From assembly GCA_955652545.1 (NCBI GenBank), contig CATPCA010000306.1, positions 1 to 6,892 on the forward strand: DNA of 6,892 nt, in the 5' to 3' direction. Under the pieces are notes generated by a model. The model was not told the DNA's origin and made no database searches. It saw only the letters and a program-made list of their open reading frames with translations. The DNA comes from Candidatus Dormiibacterota bacterium. Its GTDB lineage: Bacteria; Chloroflexota; Dormibacteria; UBA8260. The position numbers were made by a program, and so were the translations under genes. This document shows, in pieces, positions 1 through 6,892 of the stretch (within the stretch, counting starts at the first letter, position 1; each line of letters opens with the position of its first letter).

Positions 1-60
1 GAGGACGGTCGTGCCCCGGTCGTCGACGCGATCCTGGCCGGGACCCGATACTCGCACTAG
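1..60 (+). CDS. C-terminal end of a paralogue of the J-domain-operon protein (partial, 5' end outside window)
   Basis: Reading frame 1 from the first base gives 19 residues ending in RYSH and a TAG stop. These residues match the C-terminus of the minus-strand J-domain protein ending at 199: 15 of 19 residues are identical, including the core VVDAILAG. The nucleotides match at 53 of 60 positions by hand alignment, with an uninterrupted 24-base identity (19-42 against 240-217). Of the seven differences, three are silent third-position changes, which is what a retained coding sequence would show. The gene is therefore the tail of a related protein running toward the J-domain gene. Whether it also carries a J domain cannot be seen, because all of its upstream part lies outside the window. 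It is followed immediately by a hairpin like the one after its partner. Confidence 0.72.
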   Translation, partial: EDGRAPVVDAILAGTRYSH

Positions 61-61
61 C

Positions 62-83
62 CCCACGCGGCAGGCCGCGCGGG
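62..83 (+). terminator. GC-rich hairpin just after the stop of the left-edge gene
   Basis: The arms at 62-71 (CCCACGCGGC) and 74-83 (GCCGCGCGGG) pair with one mismatch, starting one base after the TAG stop. No T-run follows, so it is not a textbook intrinsic terminator. It is the counterpart of the hairpin at 177-198, which sits in the same place after the minus-strand gene. A role in transcription end formation or mRNA 3' protection is inferred from position. Confidence 0.45.
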
Positions 84-140
84 CCGGCGCGGAGTCGCGC
101 CGAGTGGGCAGTGAGACCATCGGGCTCTGCTCGACGGTCG

Positions 141-161
141 AGAGGGGCGCATCGCCCCTCT
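141..161. terminator. Perfect 9-bp hairpin in the convergent intergenic region
   Basis: AGAGGGGCG (141-149) pairs perfectly with CGCCCCTCT (153-161) across a CAT loop. It lies between two convergent genes. On the minus strand it comes after the 177-198 hairpin and a short run of four T (complement of AAAA at 165-168). This fits a bidirectional or tandem terminator. The lack of a long T-tract on either side keeps the assignment moderate. A smaller palindrome, TCGAC-G-GTCGA, abuts it at 131-141. Confidence 0.5.
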
Positions 162-176
162 GCGAAAAGCGGGGAC

Positions 177-198
177 CCCACGCGGCCTGCCGCGTGGG
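177..198 (-). terminator. Hairpin immediately after the J-domain gene stop
   Basis: The arms CCCACGCGGC (177-186) and GCCGCGTGGG (189-198) are perfect complements. With a realistic four-base loop this leaves a 9-bp all-Watson-Crick stem. It begins at the base after the TAG stop of the minus-strand J-domain gene (stop complement at 199-201). Further along the minus strand comes a short TTTT run (complement of 165-168). It is probably the terminator of the regulator/J-domain unit. Confidence 0.55.
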
Positions 199-258
199 CT
201 AGTCCGGGTACCGGGCCCCGGCCAGGATCGCGTCGACGACCAGGGCACGTCCATCCTC
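177..258 (-). repeat. Right arm of the imperfect inverted repeat
   Basis: Read on the minus strand, this is the near-copy of bases 1-83: the last 19 codons and stop of the J-domain gene plus its downstream hairpin. Conservation across the stop codon shows that the duplication, or a later gene conversion, included the 3' flank and not only the protein-coding part. Confidence 0.7.
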
Positions 259-1080
259 CCCCGGATCGACGGTCGGTGACCATTCCGAGGCGGCCAGATC
301 GGCGTGAACGCGGAAGCCGTCGGCGTCGCGCAGGACACGCAACCGCGCCTCACGGTGCGGGTCTGGGCTGACCGGCTGGGCCAGGTCGATGGTCCACACC
401 CCGTCGGCGTCGATGGCGAGGGCGCCGGCCGACGTCCATCCCCGGTCACCCAGCTCCATGTCACCGACCGTGCCGCCGAGCAGCCGCAGCGGCACTCGCG
501 CGGCGGAGGGCGACCCGGGAGGCCCGTCCGGGTGCTCGCCGACCCACAGGGCCGCCACCGCCAGGCCGTCGGTCTCCGCCTCGCTGCCCACCTTCCACCG
601 TGCCGACGGCTGCGGGGGCATGAACACGTGGAGCCCATCTGCCCGGCGCTCAACGCGGATGACCTGCTCGGCGGTGGGGAAGGCCACGCCCGTGGCGGCG
701 GGACGCAGTGCCGCGGTGCGATCGGGTGCCACCAAGACGGCGCCCTCGTCGACCCAGACCGCTCCACCGACCGGGAGGTCGGCAAGCGGGGTGGCTGAGT
801 TCCCGGTACCGTCACCGGAGGAGGCGCGTCGCCGGGCGGGCCGCGCCGCCGACAGGGGCGAGGCTGACGCCGTGCCCGAGGCCAGCCTGCTGCGGTCGCG
901 CAGGGCGGCGTAGGCCTCGGTGATGCGGCGGAAGGTCTCGAGAGCGGCGGTATCGCCGGGGTTGCGGTCCGGGTGGTGGATCTTGGCCAGGCTTCGGTAC
1001 GCGGCGCGGACCTCGTCGGCGCCGGCTCCCGGCCGGAGGCCGAGCACCGCGAAGTCGTCGCCGGTGGGGAGGCGGCTCAC
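199..1080 (-). CDS. J-domain (DnaJ-like) protein with an uncharacterised C-terminal domain
   Basis: The predicted protein has 293 residues. A J domain occupies about residues 8-62, with the HPD motif intact at 36-38 followed by RNPGD, so it should stimulate the ATPase of an Hsp70 (DnaK) partner; this is family knowledge. A Ser/Ala/Arg-rich linker follows (about 63-98). The remaining ~195 residues show no zinc finger, no G/F region and no DnaJ substrate-binding domain. They alternate hydrophobic and charged residues in a way suggesting beta strands, and I do not recognise this region. No signal peptide or membrane segment is seen, so it is probably cytoplasmic. I chose the GTG at 1080 because it overlaps the regulator's TGA stop in a GTGA tetranucleotide, implying translational coupling. 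The J domain starts only seven residues later. The in-frame ATG at 1149 would overlap the regulator by 73 bases. No Shine-Dalgarno is visible. A related gene ends head-on at base 60. Confidence 0.85.
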   Translation of the reverse strand: MSRLPTGDDFAVLGLRPGAGADEVRAAYRSLAKIHHPDRNPGDTAALETFRRITEAYAALRDRSRLASGTASASPLSAARPARRRASSGDGTGNSATPLADLPVGGAVWVDEGAVLVAPDRTAALRPAATGVAFPTAEQVIRVERRADGLHVFMPPQPSARWKVGSEAETDGLAVAALWVGEHPDGPPGSPSAARVPLRLLGGTVGDMELGDRGWTSAGALAIDADGVWTIDLAQPVSPDPHREARLRVLRDADGFRVHADLAASEWSPTVDPGEDGRALVVDAILAGARYPD

Positions 1081-2351
1081 GAGGCCGATGGCGGGGTCGC
1101 CCCGGCATGGGTCGCCGGCGGCTTCGCGGTGTTGAGGAGTCGATTGCATTGCAGCGCGAGCCAGAGGCGGTGCCGTGCTGATGGAGCGTCGAGGCTGATG
1201 CCCAGCTCGGCGAGCCGCCGGGTGCGGTACACGAGGGTGTGGCGGTGCAGGCCGAGGATGGTGGCGGCCTCGTTGAGGCTCGGGGTCGCGAGGATCGCGG
1301 CGAGCGTGTCCAGCAGCGGAGCGCGACGCACGTCGGGCACCGCCAGGACCGCGCCCAGGACGTTGTTCACGTACCGAGCCATGGCGGCGGGGTCGGTGGC
1401 CAGGGTGGCGAAGATGCCCACCGCGGCGTCGTCCCACACGCGTTCGGTGGGGTCGAGTCGCAGACCGACGTGCAGCGCCTCGCGGGCGCGCCGGGCGCTC
1501 TCAGCGATGTCGTCGAGGGCGGCGGCAACCGGTCCGATCCCCCAACACACCTCGTCCCGAAGAGACCTCCGTGCGTCCTCGAGAACCTGGGCGATGCGTT
1601 CGCGACCCGGGACCAGGGCGATCCAGGTCCCGGGCTGGTCGGCGACCAGGAGCACGCTGCGTTCCCGGAGCGCTCGCTCGAGCACCCCCTCGGCCGCCGC
1701 GGAGGCGACAGCGCAGGCCAGCACGTGGTACGGCGGCTGCAGGTCGAGCTCGGCGGCGGCCGCGAGGCGGCGAAACTCAGGGGTCGCGTCGCCGGCGACC
1801 AGCCTTTGCAGCAGCCGGTCGCGGTCGAGGTCGCGCCGCCGCATCAGCCGCTCGCGGGTCTCGAGGTACGCCGAACCGACCGCCCCACTGATCTCGTCCA
1901 GGTATTCCAGCACCTGGCCAGTGACCGCGATGACCGTGGCGCGGGGAAGGGCCTCGAGCCCGGCGGACTCGCCGATGAGCTCGCGCCAGACCACCCGGGC
2001 CGCCAGCCGGTACGCGGCCAGCAGCACCTCGAGGGGCACCCCCATCTCCGCCTGCTGCGCACCCATGTTGCCGAGGCGCTGCAGGTCTGCGGTGCGCAGT
2101 CCGCGGCCGTCGCGAAGCAGCCGCACCAGGGTTCGGAGGGCGTCGCGGCACGCGCTGGTGACCAGCCGGAGGTAGCCGATGCTGCGGAACTGCCCCGGGA
2201 GGTTGATCTCCGCCGCGATCCTCCGGGTCATGCGGCGGGCGATGATGTCCACCTCGGCGAGCAGGTGGGCGGTGATCTCCGGCGGTAGTGTGGCCGTGGT
2301 GGCCCATTTATCGTCTGCTGGCGTACGCTGCAGAGGCGCGACCTTCGACAT
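1077..2351 (-). CDS. PucR/CdaR-family transcriptional regulator with RsbRD-like N-terminal domain
   Basis: The predicted protein has 424 residues. The N-terminal ~160 residues are all-helical, with a conserved-looking stretch around GVPLEVLLAAYR; this resembles the RsbRD-type N-terminal domain found in many actinobacterial PucR-like regulators. A central region (about 207-310) resembles the degenerate GGDEF-like domain of the family. The C-terminus holds the PucR helix-turn-helix: SLNEAATILGLHRHTLVYR at about 358-376, then RRLAELGISL. Members are cytoplasmic DNA-binding regulators, often of catabolic or stress genes; the ligand here is unknown. The ATG at 2351 is preferred because a CATAAT box lies seven bases upstream, as in leaderless transcripts. 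In-frame ATGs at 2360, 2372 and 2438 are possible; the last lies inside the divergent gene. The stop overlaps the J-domain gene start. Its position beside the divergent di-iron gene makes control of that gene plausible, but this is inference. Confidence 0.87.
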   Translation of the reverse strand: MSKVAPLQRTPADDKWATTATLPPEITAHLLAEVDIIARRMTRRIAAEINLPGQFRSIGYLRLVTSACRDALRTLVRLLRDGRGLRTADLQRLGNMGAQQAEMGVPLEVLLAAYRLAARVVWRELIGESAGLEALPRATVIAVTGQVLEYLDEISGAVGSAYLETRERLMRRRDLDRDRLLQRLVAGDATPEFRRLAAAAELDLQPPYHVLACAVASAAAEGVLERALRERSVLLVADQPGTWIALVPGRERIAQVLEDARRSLRDEVCWGIGPVAAALDDIAESARRAREALHVGLRLDPTERVWDDAAVGIFATLATDPAAMARYVNNVLGAVLAVPDVRRAPLLDTLAAILATPSLNEAATILGLHRHTLVYRTRRLAELGISLDAPSARHRLWLALQCNRLLNTAKPPATHAGATPPSAS

Positions 2352-2376
2352 GGCGGCCATTATGGACAGCATGGCC
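2350..2376. promoter_or_regulatory. Clustered ATGGC/GGCCAT inverted repeats (candidate operator)
   Basis: ATGGC-G-GCCAT (2350-2360) is a perfect palindrome around one base. GGCCAT (2355-2360) also pairs with ATGGCC (2371-2376) across ten bases. These three half-sites lie between a divergent regulator and its neighbour and overlap the proposed regulator start. That is where an autoregulatory operator would be expected. Part of the palindrome is coding if an upstream ATG is used, so functional assignment is tentative. Confidence 0.33.
2359..2364 (-). promoter_or_regulatory. Candidate -10 box for the PucR-like regulator (leaderless)
   Basis: On the minus strand the hexamer CATAAT (complement of 2364-2359) ends seven bases before the ATG at 2351. 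This is the usual -10 to transcription-start distance, so the mRNA could begin at the A of the start codon. No convincing -35 hexamer is seen at 16-18 bases. The same geometry occurs at the acylphosphatase gene. Confidence 0.4.
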
Positions 2377-2396
2377 AAAAATTGTTGTGAAAATTG
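2363..2396 (+). promoter_or_regulatory. AT-rich promoter candidate and AAAATTG direct repeat before the di-iron gene
   Basis: This is the only clearly AT-rich patch in the window. AAAATTG occurs twice, at 2378-2384 and 2390-2396, 12 bases apart, roughly one helical turn. A TGTGAAAAT sequence (2386-2394) could be an extended -10. TGGACA at 2363-2368 resembles a -35 but lies 20 bases away, which is too far for a standard promoter. It overlaps the regulator's candidate -10 on the other strand, so the two promoters may interfere. It probably drives the di-iron gene at 2411; the exact element is uncertain. Confidence 0.35.
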
Positions 2397-2410
2397 CTGA
2401 CCTGGGGCCG

Positions 2411-3247
2411 ATGGCTTTCCGGGCTCAGCACCCCACACTCAAGAACATGCTCTACGACGACCTCTTCGTGCGCCTCGAACGTGCCCGCTGGAACTTCACC
2501 GACGAGATCGATTTCACCACGATCGACCGCAGCCTGCTCACCGACCAGTGGATCCACGATCTTCGGCAGATCTGCCTCACCGAGTTGAGCGCGCTGTATG
2601 CCACAGAGATGTTCCTCCGCGACTTCTACACGGATATCGACTTCTGCAGCTTCGTCTCCATCTGGTTCTATGAGGAGATGAAGCACCACATGGTGTTGCG
2701 CAAATACCTCGAGCAGTGCGGCGAGACCTTCGACGAGGTCACGGAGCTGCCGCAGCTGCGGCTCACCTTTGCCGAGGGTCCAGCGATCGAGACGCTGACC
2801 ATGCACTTCTGCGGCGAGCAGCGGCTGGCCCACTGGTACCAGGCCTTCAGCCACAACGCGCCCGAGCCGCTGTTGCGCAAGATCTTCAAGATCCTCGCCG
2901 CCGATGAGCTTCGCCACGCCGCCTGCTATGCCAAGTACCTGCGCAAGGCGATTGCCAACAAGCCGGACGAGCTGCCGGGGGTGCTGCGTATGACGCTGTG
3001 GATGCTGCGCAGCACCAACGATGCGCCCAAGCACCCGACGACGGTGACCTCGCCGAGCGTCTTGGACCAGCTCGAGGACCCCGAGTACATCAGCAGGATG
3101 CTCAACTGGTACCTGCCTGGCCGTGACCACGAGGCCCCCGTGCAGCGCCGCATCCTCGCGTTGATGTCAGAACTGGCAGGAAGCAAGATGACATCGACCA
3201 AGGACATGCTGCCCGTCATCCGTCGCCTGACGCCCGTCGCGGCCTGA
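2411..3247 (+). CDS. Ferritin-like di-iron protein, acyl-ACP desaturase type
   Basis: The predicted protein has 278 residues, close to the shorter mycobacterial DesA-type proteins and shorter than plant stearoyl-ACP desaturases. It carries the spaced ligands of a four-helix di-iron site: a helix with E58/E66 (TELSALYATEMF), an ExxH in EEMKHH (E89, H92), E136 in CGEQRLAHW, and a second ExxH in ADELRHA (E166, H169). The EExxxH and DExRH contexts match acyl-ACP desaturases better than AurF-type N-oxygenases, because no extra histidine precedes the second ExxH. A typical member uses O2 and reduced ferredoxin to insert a double bond in a carrier-bound acyl chain in the cytosol. The substrate here is unknown. 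The ATG at 2411 is chosen because it follows a GGGG stretch and sits just beyond the divergent promoter region. Codons upstream of it encode a Trp/Pro-rich stretch unlike the rest. The gene is transcribed divergently from the PucR-like regulator. Confidence 0.78.
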   Translation: MAFRAQHPTLKNMLYDDLFVRLERARWNFTDEIDFTTIDRSLLTDQWIHDLRQICLTELSALYATEMFLRDFYTDIDFCSFVSIWFYEEMKHHMVLRKYLEQCGETFDEVTELPQLRLTFAEGPAIETLTMHFCGEQRLAHWYQAFSHNAPEPLLRKIFKILAADELRHAACYAKYLRKAIANKPDELPGVLRMTLWMLRSTNDAPKHPTTVTSPSVLDQLEDPEYISRMLNWYLPGRDHEAPVQRRILALMSELAGSKMTSTKDMLPVIRRLTPVAA

Positions 3248-3274
3248 CCGGTCCGCCTGTGGGCAGCCTATAAT
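3244..3274 (+). promoter_or_regulatory. Leaderless promoter of the acylphosphatase-trp unit
   Basis: A perfect TATAAT lies at 3269-3274, and the ATG of the acylphosphatase begins eight bases later, so transcription would start at or within a base or two of the start codon. CTGACC at 3244-3249 matches four of six positions of TTGACA but with a long 19-base spacer; it overlaps the stop codon of the di-iron gene. The 35-base gap holds no hairpin and no Shine-Dalgarno. This supports a separate promoter for the downstream cluster. Confidence 0.65.
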
Positions 3275-3282
3275 CGGCCTTC

Positions 3283-3558
3283 ATGTCCGAGCAGGTTCGC
3301 GTGCGTGCGACCGTGCGGGGGAGAGTGCAGATGGTGGGATTTCGCGCCTTTGTCGTCGACCGCGGCGCGGGACTGCACGGAACTGTCGCCAACCGCCCGG
3401 ACGGCAGCCTCGAATGCGTCGTCGAAGGGCCGCGGCATCAAGTCGACCAGTTGGTTCGGCTGCTCCACGACGGGCCGAGCCATGCCCACGTCGAGACCGT
3501 CGACGTCCAGCCTGAGCCCTACCGCGGCGACCTGCCGCCGCTGACGGTGCGGGCGTGA
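3283..3558 (+). CDS. acyP: Acylphosphatase
   Basis: The predicted protein has 91 residues, the usual length of this small cytosolic enzyme, which hydrolyses acyl phosphates such as acetyl phosphate or 1,3-bisphosphoglycerate to carboxylate and phosphate. The phosphate-binding signature GRVQMVGFRAFV is present at 13-24, with the catalytic arginine R21. The catalytic asparagine is N37 in GTVANRPDGSLE, followed by the usual VVEG. The start is fixed by a TATAAT box eight bases upstream and by the family's short N-terminus. The gene appears to be leaderless. Its TGA stop overlaps the GTG start of the aminotransferase (GTGA, 3555-3558), so the two should be co-transcribed and translationally coupled. 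Its metabolic link to the downstream genes is not evident; acylphosphatase genes often travel as passengers. Confidence 0.93.
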   Translation: MSEQVRVRATVRGRVQMVGFRAFVVDRGAGLHGTVANRPDGSLECVVEGPRHQVDQLVRLLHDGPSHAHVETVDVQPEPYRGDLPPLTVRA

Positions 3559-4745
3559 ATTTTCGCTGGGCCGACCGCATGTCCCGCCTCGGCACCGAGA
3601 GTGCCTTCGAGGTGCTTGCCCACGCGCGCCGGCTCGAGTCCGAGGGGCGCGACATCATTCACCTGGAGATCGGCGAGCCGGATTTCCAGACACCGCAGAA
3701 CATCATCGACGCCGCCACCCGCGCCCTCAACAGCGGCGCCACCCACTACACCCCCGCGAGCGGGATCCCCGCGGTGCGCGCGGCGACCGCGGCATATGTC
3801 ACCAAGCGCACCGGCGTGCCCACCGCGGCGGAGAACATCGTGCTCGTCCCTGGGAGCAAGAACATCCTCGCCTTCCTGCTGCTCTCCACCATCGAGGCCG
3901 GTGACGAGGTGATCGTGCCCGACCCGGGCTACGCGATCTACCGGTCGCTCGTCAACTTCATCGGGGCCGTGCCCGTGTCAGCGCCGATTCGCCAGAGCAA
4001 TGACTTCCGTCTCGACGTCGAGGAGTTGCGCTCGCTGATCACACCCCGCACCAGGCTGCTGATCGTCAACACGCCGGCCAACCCGACCGGGGGTGTGCTC
4101 ACGCGCGCCGACTGCGAGGCGATCGCGCAGCTTGCCGTCGAGCACGACCTGATGGTCTTGAGCGACGAGATTTACGAACGGCTCTGCTACGACGGCGCGC
4201 ACGTCTCCCTCTACAGCATCAGCGGCATGGCGGAGCGGACGGTGCTGCTCGGCGGCGTCAGCAAGGCGTGGGCGATGTGCGGCTGGCGCCTCGGGTTCGG
4301 AGCGATGCCGCCAGAGGTTGCCGCGAAGATGGACACCCTGATGATCAACAGCTCCTCATGCGCCGCCGCCTTCACGCAGATGGCGGCCATCGAGGCGTTC
4401 GACTCGCCGGAGTCCGACGCCGCCGTCGACGCGATGGTCAGCGAGTTCCGGCACCGTCGCGACATCCTTGTCGACGGCCTCAACCGCATCCCCGGCATCA
4501 GCTGCCACCGTCCCGCCGGCGCCTTCTACGTCTTCCCCGACATCACCGCCACCGGGTGGAACGATCGCGAGCTGCAGAACGCGCTCCTCGACGAGATGGG
4601 CGTGGCCACCCTCGCCGGGAGCAGCTTCGGCCCGCATGGCGCCGGCCATATCCGGCTCAGCTATGCGAACTCGGTGGCCAACCTGGAGAGCGCCATCGAC
4701 CGCATCGCGCTGCACCTCGGCGCCGGGGCCGTCACCTCGGCCTAG
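3555..4745 (+). CDS. PLP-dependent class I/II aminotransferase
   Basis: The predicted protein has 396 residues, typical of fold-type I aminotransferases of the aspartate/aromatic aminotransferase group. Early motifs are IHLEIGEPDFQTP and HYTPASGIPAVRAA. The cofactor-binding residues are recognisable: N176 in NTPANPTGG, D204 and Y207 in SDEIYE, the Schiff-base lysine K237 in GGVSKAWAMCGWRLGF, and the carboxylate-binding arginine R367 in HIRLSYANS. It transfers an amino group between an amino acid and a 2-oxo acid in the cytosol; the substrates cannot be told from the sequence. The start is the GTG that overlaps the acylphosphatase stop by four bases. It is followed after 31 bases by trpE. That neighbour suggests a role in aromatic or aspartate metabolism, but this is inference. 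Alternatives are an alanine or kynurenine-type aminotransferase. Confidence 0.9.
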   Translation: MNFRWADRMSRLGTESAFEVLAHARRLESEGRDIIHLEIGEPDFQTPQNIIDAATRALNSGATHYTPASGIPAVRAATAAYVTKRTGVPTAAENIVLVPGSKNILAFLLLSTIEAGDEVIVPDPGYAIYRSLVNFIGAVPVSAPIRQSNDFRLDVEELRSLITPRTRLLIVNTPANPTGGVLTRADCEAIAQLAVEHDLMVLSDEIYERLCYDGAHVSLYSISGMAERTVLLGGVSKAWAMCGWRLGFGAMPPEVAAKMDTLMINSSSCAAAFTQMAAIEAFDSPESDAAVDAMVSEFRHRRDILVDGLNRIPGISCHRPAGAFYVFPDITATGWNDRELQNALLDEMGVATLAGSSFGPHGAGHIRLSYANSVANLESAIDRIALHLGAGAVTSA

Positions 4746-4776
4746 CGTCGCACGCCCGCGTCGCAGCAACCCGCCG

Positions 4777-6257
<1,481 letters not shown>

Positions 6258-6261
<4 letters not shown>

Positions 6262-6890
6262 GCACGCTCGGCGAGGCCGGGCTGCGCGGCCGGGTGCTGG
6301 TTGTCGACAACTACGACTCGTTCACGTACAACCTGGTTCAGTACCTCGGCGAGCTCGGCGCTGCCACCGCGGTGGTCCGCAACGACGCAGCCACTGTCGA
6401 GGAGATCATCGCGGCGCAGCCGCTGGCGATCGTCCTCTCACCCGGGCCAGGTCGCCCCGAGGATGCCGGCATCTGCGTCGAGCTGGTGGGCGCTGCCGCC
6501 GACGGCGGCCTCCCCCTGCTCGGTGTCTGCCTCGGCCACCAGGCGATCGCCATCGCCTACGGTGGCCGCGTCGTCAATGCCGGCGTGCTGATGCACGGCA
6601 AGTGCAGCGATATCTTCCACAACGGTGCGGGAGTCTTCGCCATGCTGCCATCCCCGCTGCGCGCCACGCGGTACCACTCGCTGGTGGCGGAGCGGGCAAC
6701 GCTTCCGCCGGCGCTGCTGGTCACCGCCTGGACCGCGGACGGCACGGTCATGGGCGTGCGGCACCGCGAGCATGCCATCGAGGGCGTGCAGTTCCACCGC
6801 GAATCGATCGGCACACCGGAGGGTCGCGCGATGCTGGCCAACCTGCTGGCGAGCGTCCAGGTTGCCGCGGCGGCAGGCGTTCGGCCGTGA
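6258..6890 (+). CDS. trpG: Anthranilate synthase component II (glutamine amidotransferase)
   Basis: The predicted protein has 210 residues, normal for a stand-alone class I glutamine amidotransferase. It releases ammonia from glutamine and channels it to TrpE. The N-terminus has VLVVDNYDSFTYNLVQYLGE, and LSPGPGRPEDAG forms the oxyanion region. The catalytic triad is C91 in GVCLGHQ, H180 and E182 in QFHRESIGT. HGK and RYHSL motifs of the TrpG/PabA group are also present. R181 stands where nearly all family members have proline (HPES), a notable substitution between two catalytic residues. The start is the GTG overlapping the trpE stop (GTGA, 6258-6261). The longer open frame upstream lies inside trpE and is not coding. 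Neighbourhood favours TrpG, though in many bacteria one protein serves both tryptophan and folate synthesis as TrpG/PabA. Confidence 0.93.
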
Positions 6891-6892
6891 GC
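6887..6892 (+). CDS. Probable start of the next operon gene (partial, cut by window end)
   Basis: GTGAGC at 6887-6892 overlaps the trpG TGA stop exactly as trpG's own GTGAGC overlaps the trpE stop. Only two codons (Met-Ser) are inside the window. By operon logic the gene could be anthranilate phosphoribosyltransferase (trpD), but no protein evidence is available here. Confidence 0.4.

Larger units (their letters stand above)
1..83 (+). repeat. Left arm of an imperfect inverted repeat (gene tail plus hairpin)
   Basis: This stretch is the near reverse complement of 177-258. The coding part (1-60) matches at 53 of 60 positions. The match continues beyond the stop codon through the hairpin, with a one-base indel and one substitution, and fades near 83. 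It marks a tail-to-tail duplication of gene ends. Confidence 0.7.

Noticed and set aside
11..202. Small plus-strand open frame in the left intergenic region
   Set aside because: It crosses the end of the left-edge gene in another frame and runs through the hairpins. It has no start signal and no recognisable product.
57..815. 252-residue minus-strand frame overlapping the J-domain gene, and the plus-strand frame 304-798
   Set aside because: They are Arg/Pro/Ser-rich out-of-frame translations of the J-domain gene. The J-domain frame has recognisable motifs and operon context.
1081..1149. ATG at 1149 as the start of the J-domain protein
   Set aside because: It would overlap the regulator by 73 bases and add a low-complexity extension. 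The GTG overlapping the stop codon is the better start.
1239..2288. Long plus-strand open frames opposite the regulator gene (also 973-2175)
   Set aside because: They are antisense shadows created by high GC at third positions. Their translations are low-complexity with no family motifs, while the minus-strand frame has a clear PucR helix-turn-helix.
2352..2438. ATG at 2438 as the regulator start
   Set aside because: It lies inside the divergent di-iron gene and would remove any room for promoters.
2411..3247. AurF-type aminobenzoate N-oxygenase acting on a product of the neighbouring chorismate enzymes
   Set aside because: The additional histidine ligand of AurF before the last ExxH is absent, and the ligand context fits acyl-ACP desaturases better. 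The gene also appears to be transcribed separately from trpE/trpG.
4746..4776. Trp attenuator or leader peptide before trpE
   Set aside because: The gap is only 31 bases. It holds a CGTCGCA direct repeat but no hairpin, T-run or Trp-codon-rich small frame.

Overview
The window is GC-rich bacterial chromosomal DNA with very little non-coding space. It suggests an uncultured actinobacterium-like or Chloroflexota/Dormibacterota-like lineage. The reasons are high GC at third codon positions, frequent GTG starts, repeated 4-base GTGA stop/start overlaps, almost no Shine-Dalgarno sequences, and two -10 boxes placed 7-8 nt before a start codon as in leaderless transcripts. This taxonomic reading is an inference and is weak.

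Left part (1-2351, mostly minus strand). A two-gene unit reads leftward: a PucR/CdaR-type regulator with an RsbRD-like N-terminus (2351-1077), then a J-domain protein with an uncharacterised C-terminal region (1080-199), joined by a GTGA overlap. Facing it from the left edge is the last 60 bases of a plus-strand gene. Its C-terminus and the hairpin just after its stop are near-copies of those of the J-domain gene, so two related genes lie tail to tail. The 138 bases between them hold hairpins that probably act as terminators in both directions.

Middle (2352-3247). A compact divergent intergenic region (2352-2410) holds an inverted repeat, a direct repeat and candidate promoters. To its right is a 278-residue ferritin-like di-iron protein resembling bacterial acyl-ACP desaturases. 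The divergent layout makes the PucR-like protein a candidate regulator of this gene and of itself.

Right part (3269-6892, plus strand). A perfect TATAAT box 8 nt before an ATG starts a tightly packed unit: acylphosphatase, a class I/II PLP aminotransferase, anthranilate synthase component I (trpE) and component II glutamine amidotransferase (trpG). A GTG overlapping the trpG stop at the window edge probably begins the next gene, perhaps trpD. TrpE and TrpG would convert chorismate plus glutamine to anthranilate, the first committed step of tryptophan synthesis. The aminotransferase may serve amino acid metabolism in the same unit. Acylphosphatase looks like a passenger at the promoter-proximal position. 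No CRISPR array, tRNA, rRNA or insertion sequence was seen.
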